Shown here: positions 8,198 through 17,891 of the stretch, in pieces
Position numbering within the stretch: the first letter of the stretch is position 1
Layout of the letters: every line of letters begins with the position of its first letter
Assembly (NCBI RefSeq): GCF_001574435.1
Contig: NZ_LOCN01000018.1
Span: 1-64,000 of the forward strand
Length of the DNA: 64,000 nt
Direction: 5' to 3'
Origin: Moritella sp. JT01
Lineage (GTDB): Bacteria; Pseudomonadota; Gammaproteobacteria; Enterobacterales; Moritellaceae
The notes under the pieces: model-generated
The model's database searches: none
Told to the model about the DNA's origin: nothing
What the model saw: the letters and a program-made list of their open reading frames with translations, nothing else
Translations under genes and position numbers: made by a program

Positions 8198-9238
8198 ATG
8201 ATAAAAATTAACGATAATCTATTATCCGGTTTAGCGACATTTACGGCGACGGCCAGTTGCACTAGCTTTACGCAAGCAGCCGAAAAATTACATATAACTA
8301 CAGGTGCTATTAGCCAACAAATAAAACAGTTGGAACAAAACCTTAAATTGACCCTATTTGAACGCCATTCTCGTGGTATTCGTTTAACTTCAGCGGGATA
8401 TCAATTACATCAAGTCGTCGAACAAAGTTTAACGGATATTGGCGATGTCATTAGCCAGTTACAACAAGTTAACCGCCATGCTGGTGAGGTGCATCTTAAA
8501 CTCACCCCCTCTTTTGCATATAAATGGTTAGTCCCCCGCTTACAAGATTTCTATCTGCAATTCCCCGATATCAAGATCCATACCTTTGCCGAAGGTGCGT
8601 TGGTGGATCATACAGATACTAATTTCGATCTAGCAATCGATTATGGCCAAAGCCCCTATCAGTCGAGTGATAAAAAGATTAACGCTGAATTGTTATTAGC
8701 AGAGCAGTTGTTACCTGTGATGAGCCCGCAATATATGGCTAAGTTTGACTGGGATATGACGAATAATAATAACCCAATTAACAATAGTGACAGCTGTAAT
8801 GTCTGGCAGACAATTACGCTTTTACATGATGCGATGCCTTGGCTGCATGCCGATAAAGACGCTGAATGGCAATTTTGGTTACAGCAAATGTCTCTCGAAA
8901 CGCCAAAAACAACACAAGCAAACACAGGAAAGAATGCGCTCAGTAAACACGGGCATTATTTTAATCGTACGGATATGGCAATTGCAGCCGCAGCCGCAGG
9001 ATTAGGAGTTGCATTAGCCCGCTGCGCACTGCTTGATAATGATTTAACCACAACGGGTCTAGCCAAAGCTGGTTTAGCCTCGCCTTTCAGTCCTATCGAT
9101 GCACAAGCTGGATATTACTTGATCCAACATCATCACTCGCCCGCGATTGAATGTTTTAAAGTCTGGTTAAAACAACAAGCCGCTTTACAAAATACCAAAA
9201 AGGACGAGAGAATAACTACCAATAATTCTCGGAGCTAA
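8198..9238 (+). CDS. LysR-type transcriptional regulator (GcvA-like)
   Basis: The protein has an N-terminal winged helix-turn-helix (about 10-65; FTQAAEKLHITTGAISQQIKQLE) and a LysR effector domain (about 90-300) with an SFAYKWLVPRL segment typical of the GcvA/AmpR branch. The start is taken at ATG 8198 because GGAG (8188-8191) lies six bases before it; an in-frame TTG at 8186 would swallow that site. A low-complexity insertion near residues 190-200 (NNNNPINNSD) lengthens it compared with normal LysR proteins. It is divergent from dadA with a 125-bp gap, so D-amino acid metabolism is the likely target. Its 3' end overlaps fpr by 23 bp. Confidence 0.85.
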   Translation: MIKINDNLLSGLATFTATASCTSFTQAAEKLHITTGAISQQIKQLEQNLKLTLFERHSRGIRLTSAGYQLHQVVEQSLTDIGDVISQLQQVNRHAGEVHLKLTPSFAYKWLVPRLQDFYLQFPDIKIHTFAEGALVDHTDTNFDLAIDYGQSPYQSSDKKINAELLLAEQLLPVMSPQYMAKFDWDMTNNNNPINNSDSCNVWQTITLLHDAMPWLHADKDAEWQFWLQQMSLETPKTTQANTGKNALSKHGHYFNRTDMAIAAAAAGLGVALARCALLDNDLTTTGLAKAGLASPFSPIDAQAGYYLIQHHHSPAIECFKVWLKQQAALQNTKKDERITTNNSRS

Positions 9239-9989
9239 AATGGCCCGTACTGCGACGTGAGTGTTTTTGATAGTCGAGCTGCTTTAGCACCTCACTGGTG
9301 TCTTTAACCATACTCGGATTACCACATAAATAGAAAAAACTACGTTCTGGTGTTAATGGTACACCCGCTACTTTGGCCAATTCACCGGCCTCGAGTAAGG
9401 CAGGGATCCGACCGCGTAATGTTTCTTTTCTCTGTTCTCGGGACACCACTGGTACATAATGAAACTTACCCTGATATCGCGCTTCAAGTTGCTTAATTTT
9501 ATCCTGATAAACTAACTCGGCAGACGTTCTCACTGCATGTACTAATACCACATTATCAAAACGCTGCTGAGTATCCATTTCATCAAGTAACGATAGAAAA
9601 GGGCCAATCGCAGTGCCTGTAGACAACAACCATAGATCTTTTGTATAACGCGGGATCTCATCCAGCGTCATAAATCCGGCAGGACTTTTCCCCACATATA
9701 GGTCATCGCCGACCTGTAATTTATCTAAGCGTGGTGATAATTTCCCATCAGGCACAGTGATAATCAAAAATTCCATCACCTGTTGACCCTGCGCCTGATT
9801 AGGTGAGTTAACAAATGAGTAAGCCCGACGAGTCCATTCATCAGCGTCATCGTACAGTGCTAACTTAGTGAACTGACCTGCGGTATAATGAGATATTTCG
9901 GCGGTGACCTGTAAACTGAATTCGCTATCAGTCCAATTGATACGCCCAGTAACTTCGCCCTTAATTAGACCATGTGGTATTTCCTTCAT
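9216..9989 (-). CDS. fpr: Ferredoxin/flavodoxin-NADP+ reductase
   Basis: This FAD enzyme of 257 residues transfers electrons between NADPH and flavodoxin or ferredoxin, supporting radical enzymes and oxidative-stress defence. Motifs include the FAD-binding RRAYSF near residue 55, the STGTAIGPF NADP-binding segment near residue 112, FYLCGNPSMV near residue 225, and the C-terminal aromatic residue (W257) that stacks on the flavin. Length fits bacterial Fpr. It converges with the LysR gene, whose last 23 bp overlap its end. Confidence 0.92.
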   Translation of the reverse strand: MKEIPHGLIKGEVTGRINWTDSEFSLQVTAEISHYTAGQFTKLALYDDADEWTRRAYSFVNSPNQAQGQQVMEFLIITVPDGKLSPRLDKLQVGDDLYVGKSPAGFMTLDEIPRYTKDLWLLSTGTAIGPFLSLLDEMDTQQRFDNVVLVHAVRTSAELVYQDKIKQLEARYQGKFHYVPVVSREQRKETLRGRIPALLEAGELAKVAGVPLTPERSFFYLCGNPSMVKDTSEVLKQLDYQKHSRRSTGHFSSENYW

Positions 9990-10161
9990 TACGACCTCAC
10001 AAATATAGATTGAGCATAATAGAAATAGTGCAAGAAGTATGAAAACAACGTGTTGAATACACGAAGAATTATAATTAGTTATGAGTTATAAATTTATGGT
10101 ATTTCCCATTTTGCTCTTATTATTCCAATAATACAAACACAAGTCATCGCAAGGAGCCAAT

Positions 10162-10323
10162 ATGCTTATTAACAAACTCATTATGCTACTGGTATGTTTA
10201 TTTATACTATTGTCCGTCTTCACAAGTGGATTAATATCATCAGCATTAGATCTCGCCGCATTTTCATTATTAATCACTTATCTATTAAGGAAAAAGAAAG
10301 CAGAAAAAAAAGTAAACTCATAA
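10162..10323 (+). CDS. Small 53-residue membrane protein
   Basis: An ATG at 10162 follows a textbook ribosome binding site (AAGGAG, 10151-10156, five bases before). The 53 residues comprise a hydrophobic N-terminal helix (LINKLIMLLVCLFILLSVF), a short linker, a second hydrophobic stretch (LDLAAFSLLITYLL) and a lysine-rich cytoplasmic tail (RKKKAEKK). A strong Rho-independent terminator begins two bases after the stop. The combination of good initiation site, membrane-like composition and dedicated terminator makes this a real gene. I do not recognise a family; small two-helix proteins of this sort often modulate membrane enzymes or transporters. Confidence 0.65.
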   Translation: MLINKLIMLLVCLFILLSVFTSGLISSALDLAAFSLLITYLLRKKKAEKKVNS

Positions 10324-10324
10324 A

Positions 10325-10352
10325 AAAAGAGAGGTGATAGAACCTCTCTTTT
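10325..10352 (+). terminator. Rho-independent terminator
   Basis: An 11-bp perfect stem (10325-10335/10342-10352, core GAGAGGT/ACCTCTC) with a 6-nt loop has A- and T-tracts at either end. It directly follows the 53-residue membrane protein gene and could also serve yeiH on the other strand. Confidence 0.85.
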
Positions 10353-10360
10353 AAACGCTT

Positions 10361-10380
10361 TATCTATCTATCTATCTATC
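10361..10380. repeat. Tetranucleotide repeat (TATC)5
   Basis: Five perfect TATC units lie between the terminator and the stop of yeiH (10394). The tract is downstream of both convergent genes, so length changes should not affect expression. Confidence 0.9.
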
Positions 10381-10393
10381 TATAACAATACGA

Positions 10394-11341
10394 CTACATA
10401 AAAAACAAAATATAAACCAGTGAACTGACACTAATCGCAATCCAAAGTAACACACCTAGCAGTAATGGTTTTATACCTGCATCTCTGATTTTTTGTACCG
10501 TGATACCCGCACCGATCAAGAACAAACACATGACTAATACTTGCTTAGATACACTGAAAATACCTTGATAAAACACCTGATAGTCCGGCAGTACATACGC
10601 AATGAAGATAGCGAAACAATAAAATAAGATGAAAAACGGTATCGTTAATTTTTTACTGTCACCTTTAAATAATAAGGCACTAATAAACGCCACAGGTACG
10701 ATCCACAAGGCGCGGGCCAATTTTAAAGTGGTCGCCGTTAATAATGCTTCATCACCATAAGCAGAAGCAGCACCTACAACAGATGACGTGTCGTGAATAG
10801 CAATCGCACTCCATACCCCAAATGCATGCTGACTCATCTCCAGTAAATGACCTATAACAGGAAATAGAAATAATGCCACAGAGTTAAGAATAAATACTAC
10901 CGCTAATGCCAACGAGGTCTGATCATTTTTAGCATTGATGGCTGGTGCAACAGCAGCAATCGCACTTCCCCCACAGATTGCTGTACCTGCAGAAATTAAA
11001 TACCCGGTTTTTTTTTCAATTTTAAGCACTTTAGTCAGGATCCAACCTAATATTAACGTAAAGAAGATAGACGTAACGATAATACCAATCCCATCTTTAG
11101 TCGCTATTATCGCGTCTTCTAAGTTAATACCAAAGCCTAAACCGACAATCGAATACGCCAATGTTTTTTTGGTGATTGCACTTAAATCGATACTTTGAGG
11201 GACAAGACCTAATGTGGCCAGTGTAAAGCCTAATACTAAAGCCACTGGTGATGAGATAAGCGGCGTTAGACACAGCAAGCCGATAGTAATAAACAATAGG
11301 TCGGTTTTTTTCAATGAATAATTGGTGAATAATTTAAACAT
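10394..11341 (-). CDS. yeiH: YeiH-family putative sulfate exporter (UPF0324)
   Basis: This inner-membrane protein of 315 residues has about ten hydrophobic segments and the family hallmark [19 protein letters not shown] near residue 110, plus [16 protein letters not shown] near residue 180. Family members are annotated as putative sulfate exporters and are often regulated by a LysR protein (YeiE in E. coli), which is not found here. The ATG at 11341 is chosen because GAGAG lies 7 bp upstream on this strand; a longer frame to 11368 adds nine residues without a binding site. The upstream 300 bp hold AT-rich DNA with an IR GTTCA-N7-TGAAC at 11420-11436. Confidence 0.85.
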   Translation of the reverse strand: MFKLFTNYSLKKTDLLFITIGLLCLTPLISSPVALVLGFTLATLGLVPQSIDLSAITKKTLAYSIVGLGFGINLEDAIIATKDGIGIIVTSIFFTLILGWILTKVLKIEKKTGYLISAGTAICGGSAIAAVAPAINAKNDQTSLALAVVFILNSVALFLFPVIGHLLEMSQHAFGVWSAIAIHDTSSVVGAASAYGDEALLTATTLKLARALWIVPVAFISALLFKGDSKKLTIPFFILFYCFAIFIAYVLPDYQVFYQGIFSVSKQVLVMCLFLIGAGITVQKIRDAGIKPLLLGVLLWIAISVSSLVYILFFM

Positions 11342-11642
11342 GGTGGACTCTCTCTTTCTAAGAGCCAATAGTATAGCCTGCCCTATAAGTTAAAAACATT
11401 AGAATGAAATTAACCTATTGTTCATAAAAACTGAACATTTAATATTTAACATTTAACAAGTAAATGAAATCACAGTTAACTTGATCACACTTTTAAGTTT
11501 ACATGTAAAAAAACCGAACTTTTAACGATAATGACTGACTTATTATAGAGTAATCGTGTATTACATTAAGGTAATCCCAGTTAAACGACGATCGTGACCG
11601 CGTTTATCCCGTAACAATAATTATCTCTTGTGAGGTTGTGTG

Positions 11643-11966
11643 ATGAAAAAGCCAATTGATAAACCTAGGTTAGATACCGACAATCAAGTCTTAACCGAAA
11701 TTGAACTAAGTGCGTTACGAGAAGAATTCGGCATGAATAAAACACATTATGATATTCATGACTTAATACTGGCAGACATTCCACCTGAGATGCTTAAAGC
11801 GTTACTACAAGCCGATTCAATTTCTATTATAGCGAGACGTGATCAACAGGAATTACGCTTTCCATTACATTTAACGAACGATGGCTACCAGAATAGTTTA
11901 CAAGGGCCTGCAATAGCAGATATTAGCCCTCAATTTAATCAGCATAAGCTTCATAAATTTCAATAA
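11643..11966 (+). CDS. Hypothetical 107-residue protein
   Basis: The protein is soluble and acidic with no signal peptide. The segment LLQADSISIIARRDQQELRFPLHLTND resembles, from memory, the N-terminal part of some Vibrio PilZ-type proteins, but no PilZ RxxxR or D/NxSxxG motif is present. The start is ATG 11643, seven bases after GAGG (11632-11635); a GTG directly before it is in frame. The last 32 bp overlap the end of the convergent HD-GYP gene. Because it faces a c-di-GMP hydrolase gene, a c-di-GMP-linked role is conceivable but not shown. Confidence 0.6.
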   Translation: MKKPIDKPRLDTDNQVLTEIELSALREEFGMNKTHYDIHDLILADIPPEMLKALLQADSISIIARRDQQELRFPLHLTNDGYQNSLQGPAIADISPQFNQHKLHKFQ

Positions 11967-13053
11967 ATTCAGGTAGATTAGAGATTAAAGAATTGATGCA
12001 ATCAGGGTCAAACATAATGCCTGAGTTATCTTTCATATAGGTAACAACATCATCAATATTCCAAGCCTGTTTATATAAACGTTTACTTAACAACGCATCA
12101 AACACATCTGCGACCATTACTATCCGAGCTTCTAACGGAATAGCATCCCCTTTTAATCCCATCGGATAACCATTACCATTAAAATGTTCATGATGGTGAA
12201 GAATAATATTTTTTAAAAAACGATATTCTTCAACATGCCGTAGATTCTCAGGAAAGTATCCAAGTACACCATTAATAATATCAACCCCATGCCTACAATG
12301 CTGATTCATAATTTCACGTTCTTCAGGGCTAAAGATCGTACAACTAAATAAAATCTCATCAGGGATCTTATATTTACCAATATCATGAAAAGCCGCATAC
12401 GATTCGATACAACGAATAAACTCGTGGGAAATACCTTTCTCTTTACTTAAGAGATAAGCAAGTTTTGAGCTATAACATTTCATTCTATGTAGATGCCCTT
12501 TTGTTTCAGGATCTTTGGCATGACCCATATCTAATGCGATCGCGAGTGAAGTACTAATATACTGCTTTTTTTCAAATTGACGAACCATGAGTGAACGGAT
12601 AATCGCGGCTAGAAATAACATATCTTGCTGTATCGAGTACTCAGCAAAAAAATTTAGCTCAGAGGCATTAAAAAACACCATCGCAATCGCATTCCCTTTA
12701 AACATCAAAGGATAAGAAAAGCTACTACGGTGGCCATTATTCAATAAGAAAAGGGTTCTTGAATTTAATGTTAAATTTGATAAATCATTCACCACACGTT
12801 CTGATTTTGACTTTACCATTTTGGGGATACCGCCCTTCTTATTTACTTTTTTTGTAAAAAGCTCATCATTGTTATCGACGACAAGCCTATCACGGACAAA
12901 ATAATTAGACGCTTGATTATCTTTAATCAAAATAACAGAAAATCGAGATAGCCCTTGATAACTATTAATCGCAATGTTGTAGAGCATATCAAGGTGGATC
13001 TCGGTATCCTCATCGTGGTTAAAAATCTGACTTATTTTACTATAATTAAGCAT
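11935..13053 (-). CDS. HD-GYP domain cyclic-di-GMP phosphodiesterase
   Basis: The protein has a GAF-like N-terminal sensor (about 15-150) and a C-terminal HD-GYP domain (about 165-360). Active-site signatures are all readable: AAFHDIGKYKIPDEIL with the metal-binding HD pair, HCRHG, HHHEHFNGNGYPMGL containing the GYP triplet, and ARIVMVADVFDAL. This implies an active enzyme hydrolysing c-di-GMP to pGpG or GMP. There is no receiver domain, so activation must come through the GAF region or protein contacts. It is single-gene, convergent with a small hypothetical gene. Confidence 0.88.
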   Translation of the reverse strand: MLNYSKISQIFNHDEDTEIHLDMLYNIAINSYQGLSRFSVILIKDNQASNYFVRDRLVVDNNDELFTKKVNKKGGIPKMVKSKSERVVNDLSNLTLNSRTLFLLNNGHRSSFSYPLMFKGNAIAMVFFNASELNFFAEYSIQQDMLFLAAIIRSLMVRQFEKKQYISTSLAIALDMGHAKDPETKGHLHRMKCYSSKLAYLLSKEKGISHEFIRCIESYAAFHDIGKYKIPDEILFSCTIFSPEEREIMNQHCRHGVDIINGVLGYFPENLRHVEEYRFLKNIILHHHEHFNGNGYPMGLKGDAIPLEARIVMVADVFDALLSKRLYKQAWNIDDVVTYMKDNSGIMFDPDCINSLISNLPEFIEIYEAYAD

Positions 13054-13564
13054 ACATCAATCCTATCAGGCATGAATCAAGGTAATTGCTGGTCCTCTTC
13101 CAAAGCCAAAACACTTTACTTTGGGCACACAAAACACCGCCATTTAAATACCTATTAATGTATAGGCATTCCTATGATTAATATATACGATTGTAAAAAT
13201 ATGACTGCTATTTAATTTATTTTTGTTAATTACATCAAACTATTATCGCCATAAATTCCTAGTAAATGGCAAATCAGTCAACTTTCTATTAGTAAAAAAT
13301 CACATAATGATTATCTGTGATAGCGAATACGACGAACATAACCTACACCGTGTTCAGGTATCTACGGCAGAACATAAGCGCAAGTACCATACTTTAGCTA
13401 TCCATAAACACAAAAATCAATAATGAAACGAGTAGATCAGCAAGTTATATTATTGAGGGTTCTGTAGTGGACGTTCACCTGTAATCACGATTACATCAAC
13501 TTTTACAACACATTGGAATGCTATAGTAATGATCGACGTTTACTTTCATTCTTGAGGAAACCTT
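13054..13564. other. Intergenic, no convincing gene
   Basis: This 511-bp AT-rich stretch holds the promoters of the HD-GYP gene (leftward) and the DUF465 gene (rightward). A 66-codon open frame (13223-13423, TTG start) has no ribosome binding site and no recognisable family, so it is not called. No strong inverted repeats or tandem repeats are seen. Confidence 0.5.
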
Positions 13565-13828
13565 ATGCTAAATGAGAATCATGCACTTATCTTTGACTTT
13601 CCAGAATTAAAACAAGATATCGTTTATTTGAATTATAAAAATGAAATGTTCAGAGAGAAATCAAAGCAATACCACATATTAGATTATGATATTCGCCAGT
13701 TGGAAATGGATGGCAGCCCTACTGATGATGCGCATATGACACAGTTAAAATTACGACGAGCCAAGTTAAAAGATGTGTTGTATCAGCAATTAAAGCAACA
13801 TCATGACGAAGTGCTATCAGCATCTTAA
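13565..13828 (+). CDS. YdcH/DUF465 family small protein
   Basis: This 87-residue, helix-rich, charged protein matches DUF465: HALIFDFPELKQDI at the start, then YHILDYDIRQLE and MTQLKLRRAKLKDVLYQQLKQ in the second half, forming a helical hairpin. Homologues are common in proteobacteria and uncharacterised. GAGGAAACC lies upstream of the ATG. It is monocistronic. Confidence 0.85.
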   Translation: MLNENHALIFDFPELKQDIVYLNYKNEMFREKSKQYHILDYDIRQLEMDGSPTDDAHMTQLKLRRAKLKDVLYQQLKQHHDEVLSAS

Positions 13829-13988
13829 AACGATGAAGCGGATCGAAGGGTTCGCTTTTTTACTGCTAAAAATTAACTGAGTTAAAGTGATACTGTATAT
13901 TTAGACATCCATCGAGAATACGTTACTATCGATTTCTAATAATAATTTCGTCATTAGATATCAATATACGGTAACGAGAACGAAGGGA

Positions 13989-14651
13989 ATGTCAATGTCA
14001 CTGCCAATTTTATACTCACTACAAAACTGTCCTTATGCGATGCGCGCACGACTGGGCTTATTACTCGCCCAGCAGCCGGTCATGTTACGCGCCGTGGTCA
14101 TGAAAAATAAACCCACAGAAATGTTAGCGGTTTCACCGAAGGCAACAGTACCGGTATTAGTACTCGATGACGGTACTGTGATTGACGAAAGCTTAGATAT
14201 TATGATTTGGGCGCTGCATCAAAGTGATCCATTAAACTTACTACACAGTGAAGATCCAGAAGCTTATTCAGCAATGTTAGCGCTGATTAACATTCACGAT
14301 ACCGTATTTACTTCAGCCTTAAGTAAGTACAAATATGCAGTACGTTATCATGAAGATAATGAAGCTGAATTACGAAACCAATGTGCTGACTATGTAACAA
14401 TGCTCGAATTACGCCTCAGTCAGCATGCTTATTTAATGGGAGAGAACGCCAGTTTAGCCGATTACGCTATTTTACCGCTGATCCGTCAATTTGCTCGTGT
14501 AGACCGCCAGTGGTACCTGCAAGCGCCCTTACCACATTTACGAAATTGGCTTAATCAACATTTACAAGATCAACGGTTTGCCAAAGCAATGGCAAAATAC
14601 CCACAGTGGTTAGAAAACAAAGAAGCGTTTTTATTTGGTCATGCCGATTAA
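13989..14651 (+). CDS. Glutathione S-transferase family protein (glutaredoxin-2-like)
   Basis: The protein is 220 residues. It has a thioredoxin-fold N-terminal domain (about 5-80) with CPYAMRARLGL near residue 14, cis-Pro in KATVPVLV and ESLDIMIW glutathione-binding residues, then an all-helical C-terminal domain. The CPYA motif has only one cysteine, so it fits a GST or monothiol-type activity better than a dithiol glutaredoxin. The substrate is unknown. A bidirectional terminator follows. Confidence 0.82.
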   Translation: MSMSLPILYSLQNCPYAMRARLGLLLAQQPVMLRAVVMKNKPTEMLAVSPKATVPVLVLDDGTVIDESLDIMIWALHQSDPLNLLHSEDPEAYSAMLALINIHDTVFTSALSKYKYAVRYHEDNEAELRNQCADYVTMLELRLSQHAYLMGENASLADYAILPLIRQFARVDRQWYLQAPLPHLRNWLNQHLQDQRFAKAMAKYPQWLENKEAFLFGHAD

Positions 14652-14659
14652 AGACAAAA

Positions 14660-14693
14660 AAGGGCAAACATAATATCGATTATGCTTGCCCTT
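14660..14693. terminator. Bidirectional Rho-independent terminator
   Basis: AAGGGCAA (14660-14667) pairs with TTGCCCTT (14686-14693); an inner CATAA/TTATG pairing extends the stem. It is flanked by A-runs on the left. It separates the convergent GST gene and the RND pump operon. Confidence 0.8.
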
Positions 14694-14732
14694 ATCGTCA
14701 GTATTAACGTCAATTAGATCTACAACGAATAG

Positions 14733-17700
14733 TTAAGCAACATCTTTCACTATATGCACATCCTTTACTTGTCTAGCTGATTGTTCTGATAGTAATGTTG
14801 CTGATTGCTCAGCTAATTCCGCCTCTAACATCGCTTCAACATGACCCGGTGAATGCGTTGCACCCGAAATCAAACGGTACATCGCTGGAATAACCAATAA
14901 AGTAACTAACGTCGCAAACGCCATACCAAAGAACACGACAGTACCCACAGCAACACGACTTTCTGCACCCGCACCAGTGGATAATATCAATGGCATTGAG
15001 CCCGCTAACGTTGTGAATGCAGTCATTAGAATTGGACGTAAACGACGTGCAGACGCATCAATAATGGCTTGCTCTAGAGCGACACCGCGATCACGTAGCT
15101 GGTTGGCAAATTCAACGATTAGAATACCGTTCTTCGTGACCATACCAATCAACATGATCATACCAATCTGACTGTAAATATTCAGGCCAACGCCCATGAA
15201 ATACAGGCCTAAGAAACCACCCAGTACCCCCATTGGCACAGTGAACATCACCACCATCGGATTAATAAAGCTTTCAAACTGCGCCGCTAATACTAAATAA
15301 GCCACCAGCAGAGCTAAACCAAATACAATTAAGATACTGCTTTGGTTTTCTTTAAAATCTTTTGATTCACCAGAGTAAGCAATGGAAATATCACTCGGTA
15401 ATGATTCTATCGCTTGTGCATCTAAGAAATCCAATACTTCACCTAAGGTATAACCGTCACCCAAACTGCCGCTTAAGGTAATCGATTTTTGCTTATTGCT
15501 ATGTGATAAACGACTTGCTGAAGCCACTTCTTCGATTGTGGTAATGGTATCCAACGTAATCAGATCACCATTGGCACTACGAATATAAATTTGGCTTAGA
15601 TCGTTGACGTTGTTAAAGCTGTTTTCATCACCACGCAGGTAAACATCATACTCTTCACCACGTTCGATATAGCTGGTTTCACTGCGACCACCAAGCATGA
15701 TCTCTAACGTTGTTGATACTTCATCAACGCTGATACCAAGCTCTCCAGCCCGCTCTTTATCAATACTCACCACCAGCTCAGGGGTTTTTTCGGAATAATC
15801 GAGATCACCACCAACCAATACACCTGCATCTTCGGCTTTTTGTTTTAGTAATTCCGCCCACTTTTCTAATTCCGAATAATCAGAACCACCGAGTACGTAT
15901 TGCACTGGGTCACTCGAACCGCCACGGAAACCAGGCATTATTGGACGAACCATCACATCGGGAATATCTTTTAACGCTTTTGCCACCATGCCTAATGCTT
16001 CACCAGCACTGACACTACGATCAGCCCAATCTTCAAGAATAATGATCACAAAACCGGTTTGGTCCCCGGCACGACCACCAAATGCAGGCGCCTCCGTGCT
16101 AAAGGATTTGATAACACCTTGCCCAACTAAAGGTAATAAACGCGCTTCAACAATATCCATGTTTGCAGTCATACGGTTAAAGCTCGTGCCTTCCGCGCCT
16201 TTGACAAACGCAAATAATACCCCGCGATCTTCTTGCGGTGATAGCTGTGACGGTACTTGCTTCATCAAGAAAAAGCTGCCAGCAACACAAGCAATAATAA
16301 CCACAGGCGCTGCCAAACGATATTTAATGGCCTTAACAACAATGCCACGATAACCGTTTTCTAACCGTTGAAATAATCCTTCCATCCACAAGCTAAAACG
16401 ACTGGTTTTTTGTTCTGTTTTTAACATTTTGCTGGCAAGTACCGGCGTTAGTGTCAGTGCAATCAATGAGGAGAAAATCACTGACATTGCTAACAATACC
16501 GAAAACTCAGTAAATAACAGACCCACCATACCATCCATAAAGGAGATAGGCAGGAACACCATCACCAATACCATAGTGGTCGCGACTACCGCAAAACCAA
16601 CTTCTCGCGTACCTTTATAAGCAGCAAGCAGTGGCTTCTCACCTTGCTCAATGTGATGAAAAATATTCTCGATCACGACAATGGCATCATCCACAACCAG
16701 ACCAATCGATAGAATAAGTGCCATTAAGGTAATTAAGTTAATTGAAAAACCAAAATAGTACGCGGCAATAAATGACGAGATTAACGATACCGGTACGGTA
16801 ACCGCGGGAATCAAGGTTGCACGCGCCTGACCAATAAAGATATATAAGACGAGTACAACTAAACCACCCGTGATGAATAGCGTGCTGTACACTTCCGAAA
16901 TAGATTGGTCAATAAACACCGTTGAATCGTAATCAACCGCTAAGCTCATGCCTTCCGGTAAGAAGCTTTGCATCTTATCAACTTCCGCATGCACTGCATT
17001 CGCAACATCGAGTGGATTCGCATCCGATTGCGCGACAATGCCTAAACTAAGATTAACGATACCATTGCTTTTAAATGACGAGCTTTCATTCTTAGCCCCG
17101 ACATAGACTTGTGCCACATCGCGTAAATAAACAGGTGAACCGTCACTTGCAGTACGTACTACAAGGTATTCAAAGTCTTGTGGTTGGGCATATAATCGCG
17201 CCGTACGCACTGACATTACCGTGGTATCATTACGTACTTCACCACCTGGGTTTTCAACATTTTCAGTTTTCAATGCATTGATGATATCACTGGTTGTTAC
17301 TGCTCGGCCGGCCATTAAATCAGGGAACAATTTAACGTACATAACCTGATATAAACCACCCGATAAACCGACCGAACTCACACCCGAGATCAAGCTAAAG
17401 CGATCTTCTAATACCCGCTGAGCGTAATCAGTCAGCTGAGTTCTATCCATTTCCGTTGAGTTTAAATTGATATAAACCGAGGGTTCACCATTGCCATTAT
17501 CTTTTGATACGATGGGGTCGTCAGCTTCATCTGGCAGGCTGCGCTGCGCTTTTGCAACCGCATCACGAATATCACTAACGCCTTCTGTTAAGTTCCAGCC
17601 CAAATCAAAGGTAACAGTAATACGCGACATACCATTACGGGTTACAGACCTCACTTCATCGATACCACTAATACCGGTAATTTGGTCTTCGATGACCGAC

Positions 17701-17891
17701 GTGATCTGACTTTCCATAATGGATGCAGCCGCACCTTCATAACGCGTCATTACGCTCACAACAGGGCTTTCAACATCCGGCATTTCACGTACAGCAAGTT
17801 TACTAAACGACACGGCACCAAAAACACAAAGCAATAAACTTAATACAATGGCGACGACCGGTCGTTTAACTGACGTATCAGACAACCACAT
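14733..17891 (-). CDS. RND efflux transporter permease (AcrB/HAE1-like)
   Basis: The 1052-residue length and content are typical of a hydrophobe/amphiphile efflux RND pump: an N-terminal TM helix, two large periplasmic loops, two blocks of TM helices, the proton-relay pair in SIGLVVDDAIVVIENI, the TKNGILIVEFANQL segment with the relay lysine, and a FTVPMGVLGG segment. It exports drugs, detergents or bile-like compounds from the inner leaflet or periplasm. It overlaps the stop of the adaptor gene by one base (TAATG), so the two are translationally coupled. No outer-membrane channel gene is adjacent; a TolC encoded elsewhere must serve. Confidence 0.92.
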   Translation of the reverse strand: MWLSDTSVKRPVVAIVLSLLLCVFGAVSFSKLAVREMPDVESPVVSVMTRYEGAAASIMESQITSVIEDQITGISGIDEVRSVTRNGMSRITVTFDLGWNLTEGVSDIRDAVAKAQRSLPDEADDPIVSKDNGNGEPSVYINLNSTEMDRTQLTDYAQRVLEDRFSLISGVSSVGLSGGLYQVMYVKLFPDLMAGRAVTTSDIINALKTENVENPGGEVRNDTTVMSVRTARLYAQPQDFEYLVVRTASDGSPVYLRDVAQVYVGAKNESSSFKSNGIVNLSLGIVAQSDANPLDVANAVHAEVDKMQSFLPEGMSLAVDYDSTVFIDQSISEVYSTLFITGGLVVLVLYIFIGQARATLIPAVTVPVSLISSFIAAYYFGFSINLITLMALILSIGLVVDDAIVVIENIFHHIEQGEKPLLAAYKGTREVGFAVVATTMVLVMVFLPISFMDGMVGLLFTEFSVLLAMSVIFSSLIALTLTPVLASKMLKTEQKTSRFSLWMEGLFQRLENGYRGIVVKAIKYRLAAPVVIIACVAGSFFLMKQVPSQLSPQEDRGVLFAFVKGAEGTSFNRMTANMDIVEARLLPLVGQGVIKSFSTEAPAFGGRAGDQTGFVIIILEDWADRSVSAGEALGMVAKALKDIPDVMVRPIMPGFRGGSSDPVQYVLGGSDYSELEKWAELLKQKAEDAGVLVGGDLDYSEKTPELVVSIDKERAGELGISVDEVSTTLEIMLGGRSETSYIERGEEYDVYLRGDENSFNNVNDLSQIYIRSANGDLITLDTITTIEEVASASRLSHSNKQKSITLSGSLGDGYTLGEVLDFLDAQAIESLPSDISIAYSGESKDFKENQSSILIVFGLALLVAYLVLAAQFESFINPMVVMFTVPMGVLGGFLGLYFMGVGLNIYSQIGMIMLIGMVTKNGILIVEFANQLRDRGVALEQAIIDASARRLRPILMTAFTTLAGSMPLILSTGAGAESRVAVGTVVFFGMAFATLVTLLVIPAMYRLISGATHSPGHVEAMLEAELAEQSATLLSEQSARQVKDVHIVKDVA

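Noticed and set aside
13223-13423. 66-codon open frame from a TTG in the 500-bp gap before the DUF465 gene
   Set aside because: No ribosome binding site, no recognisable family, and unremarkable composition; treated as chance.
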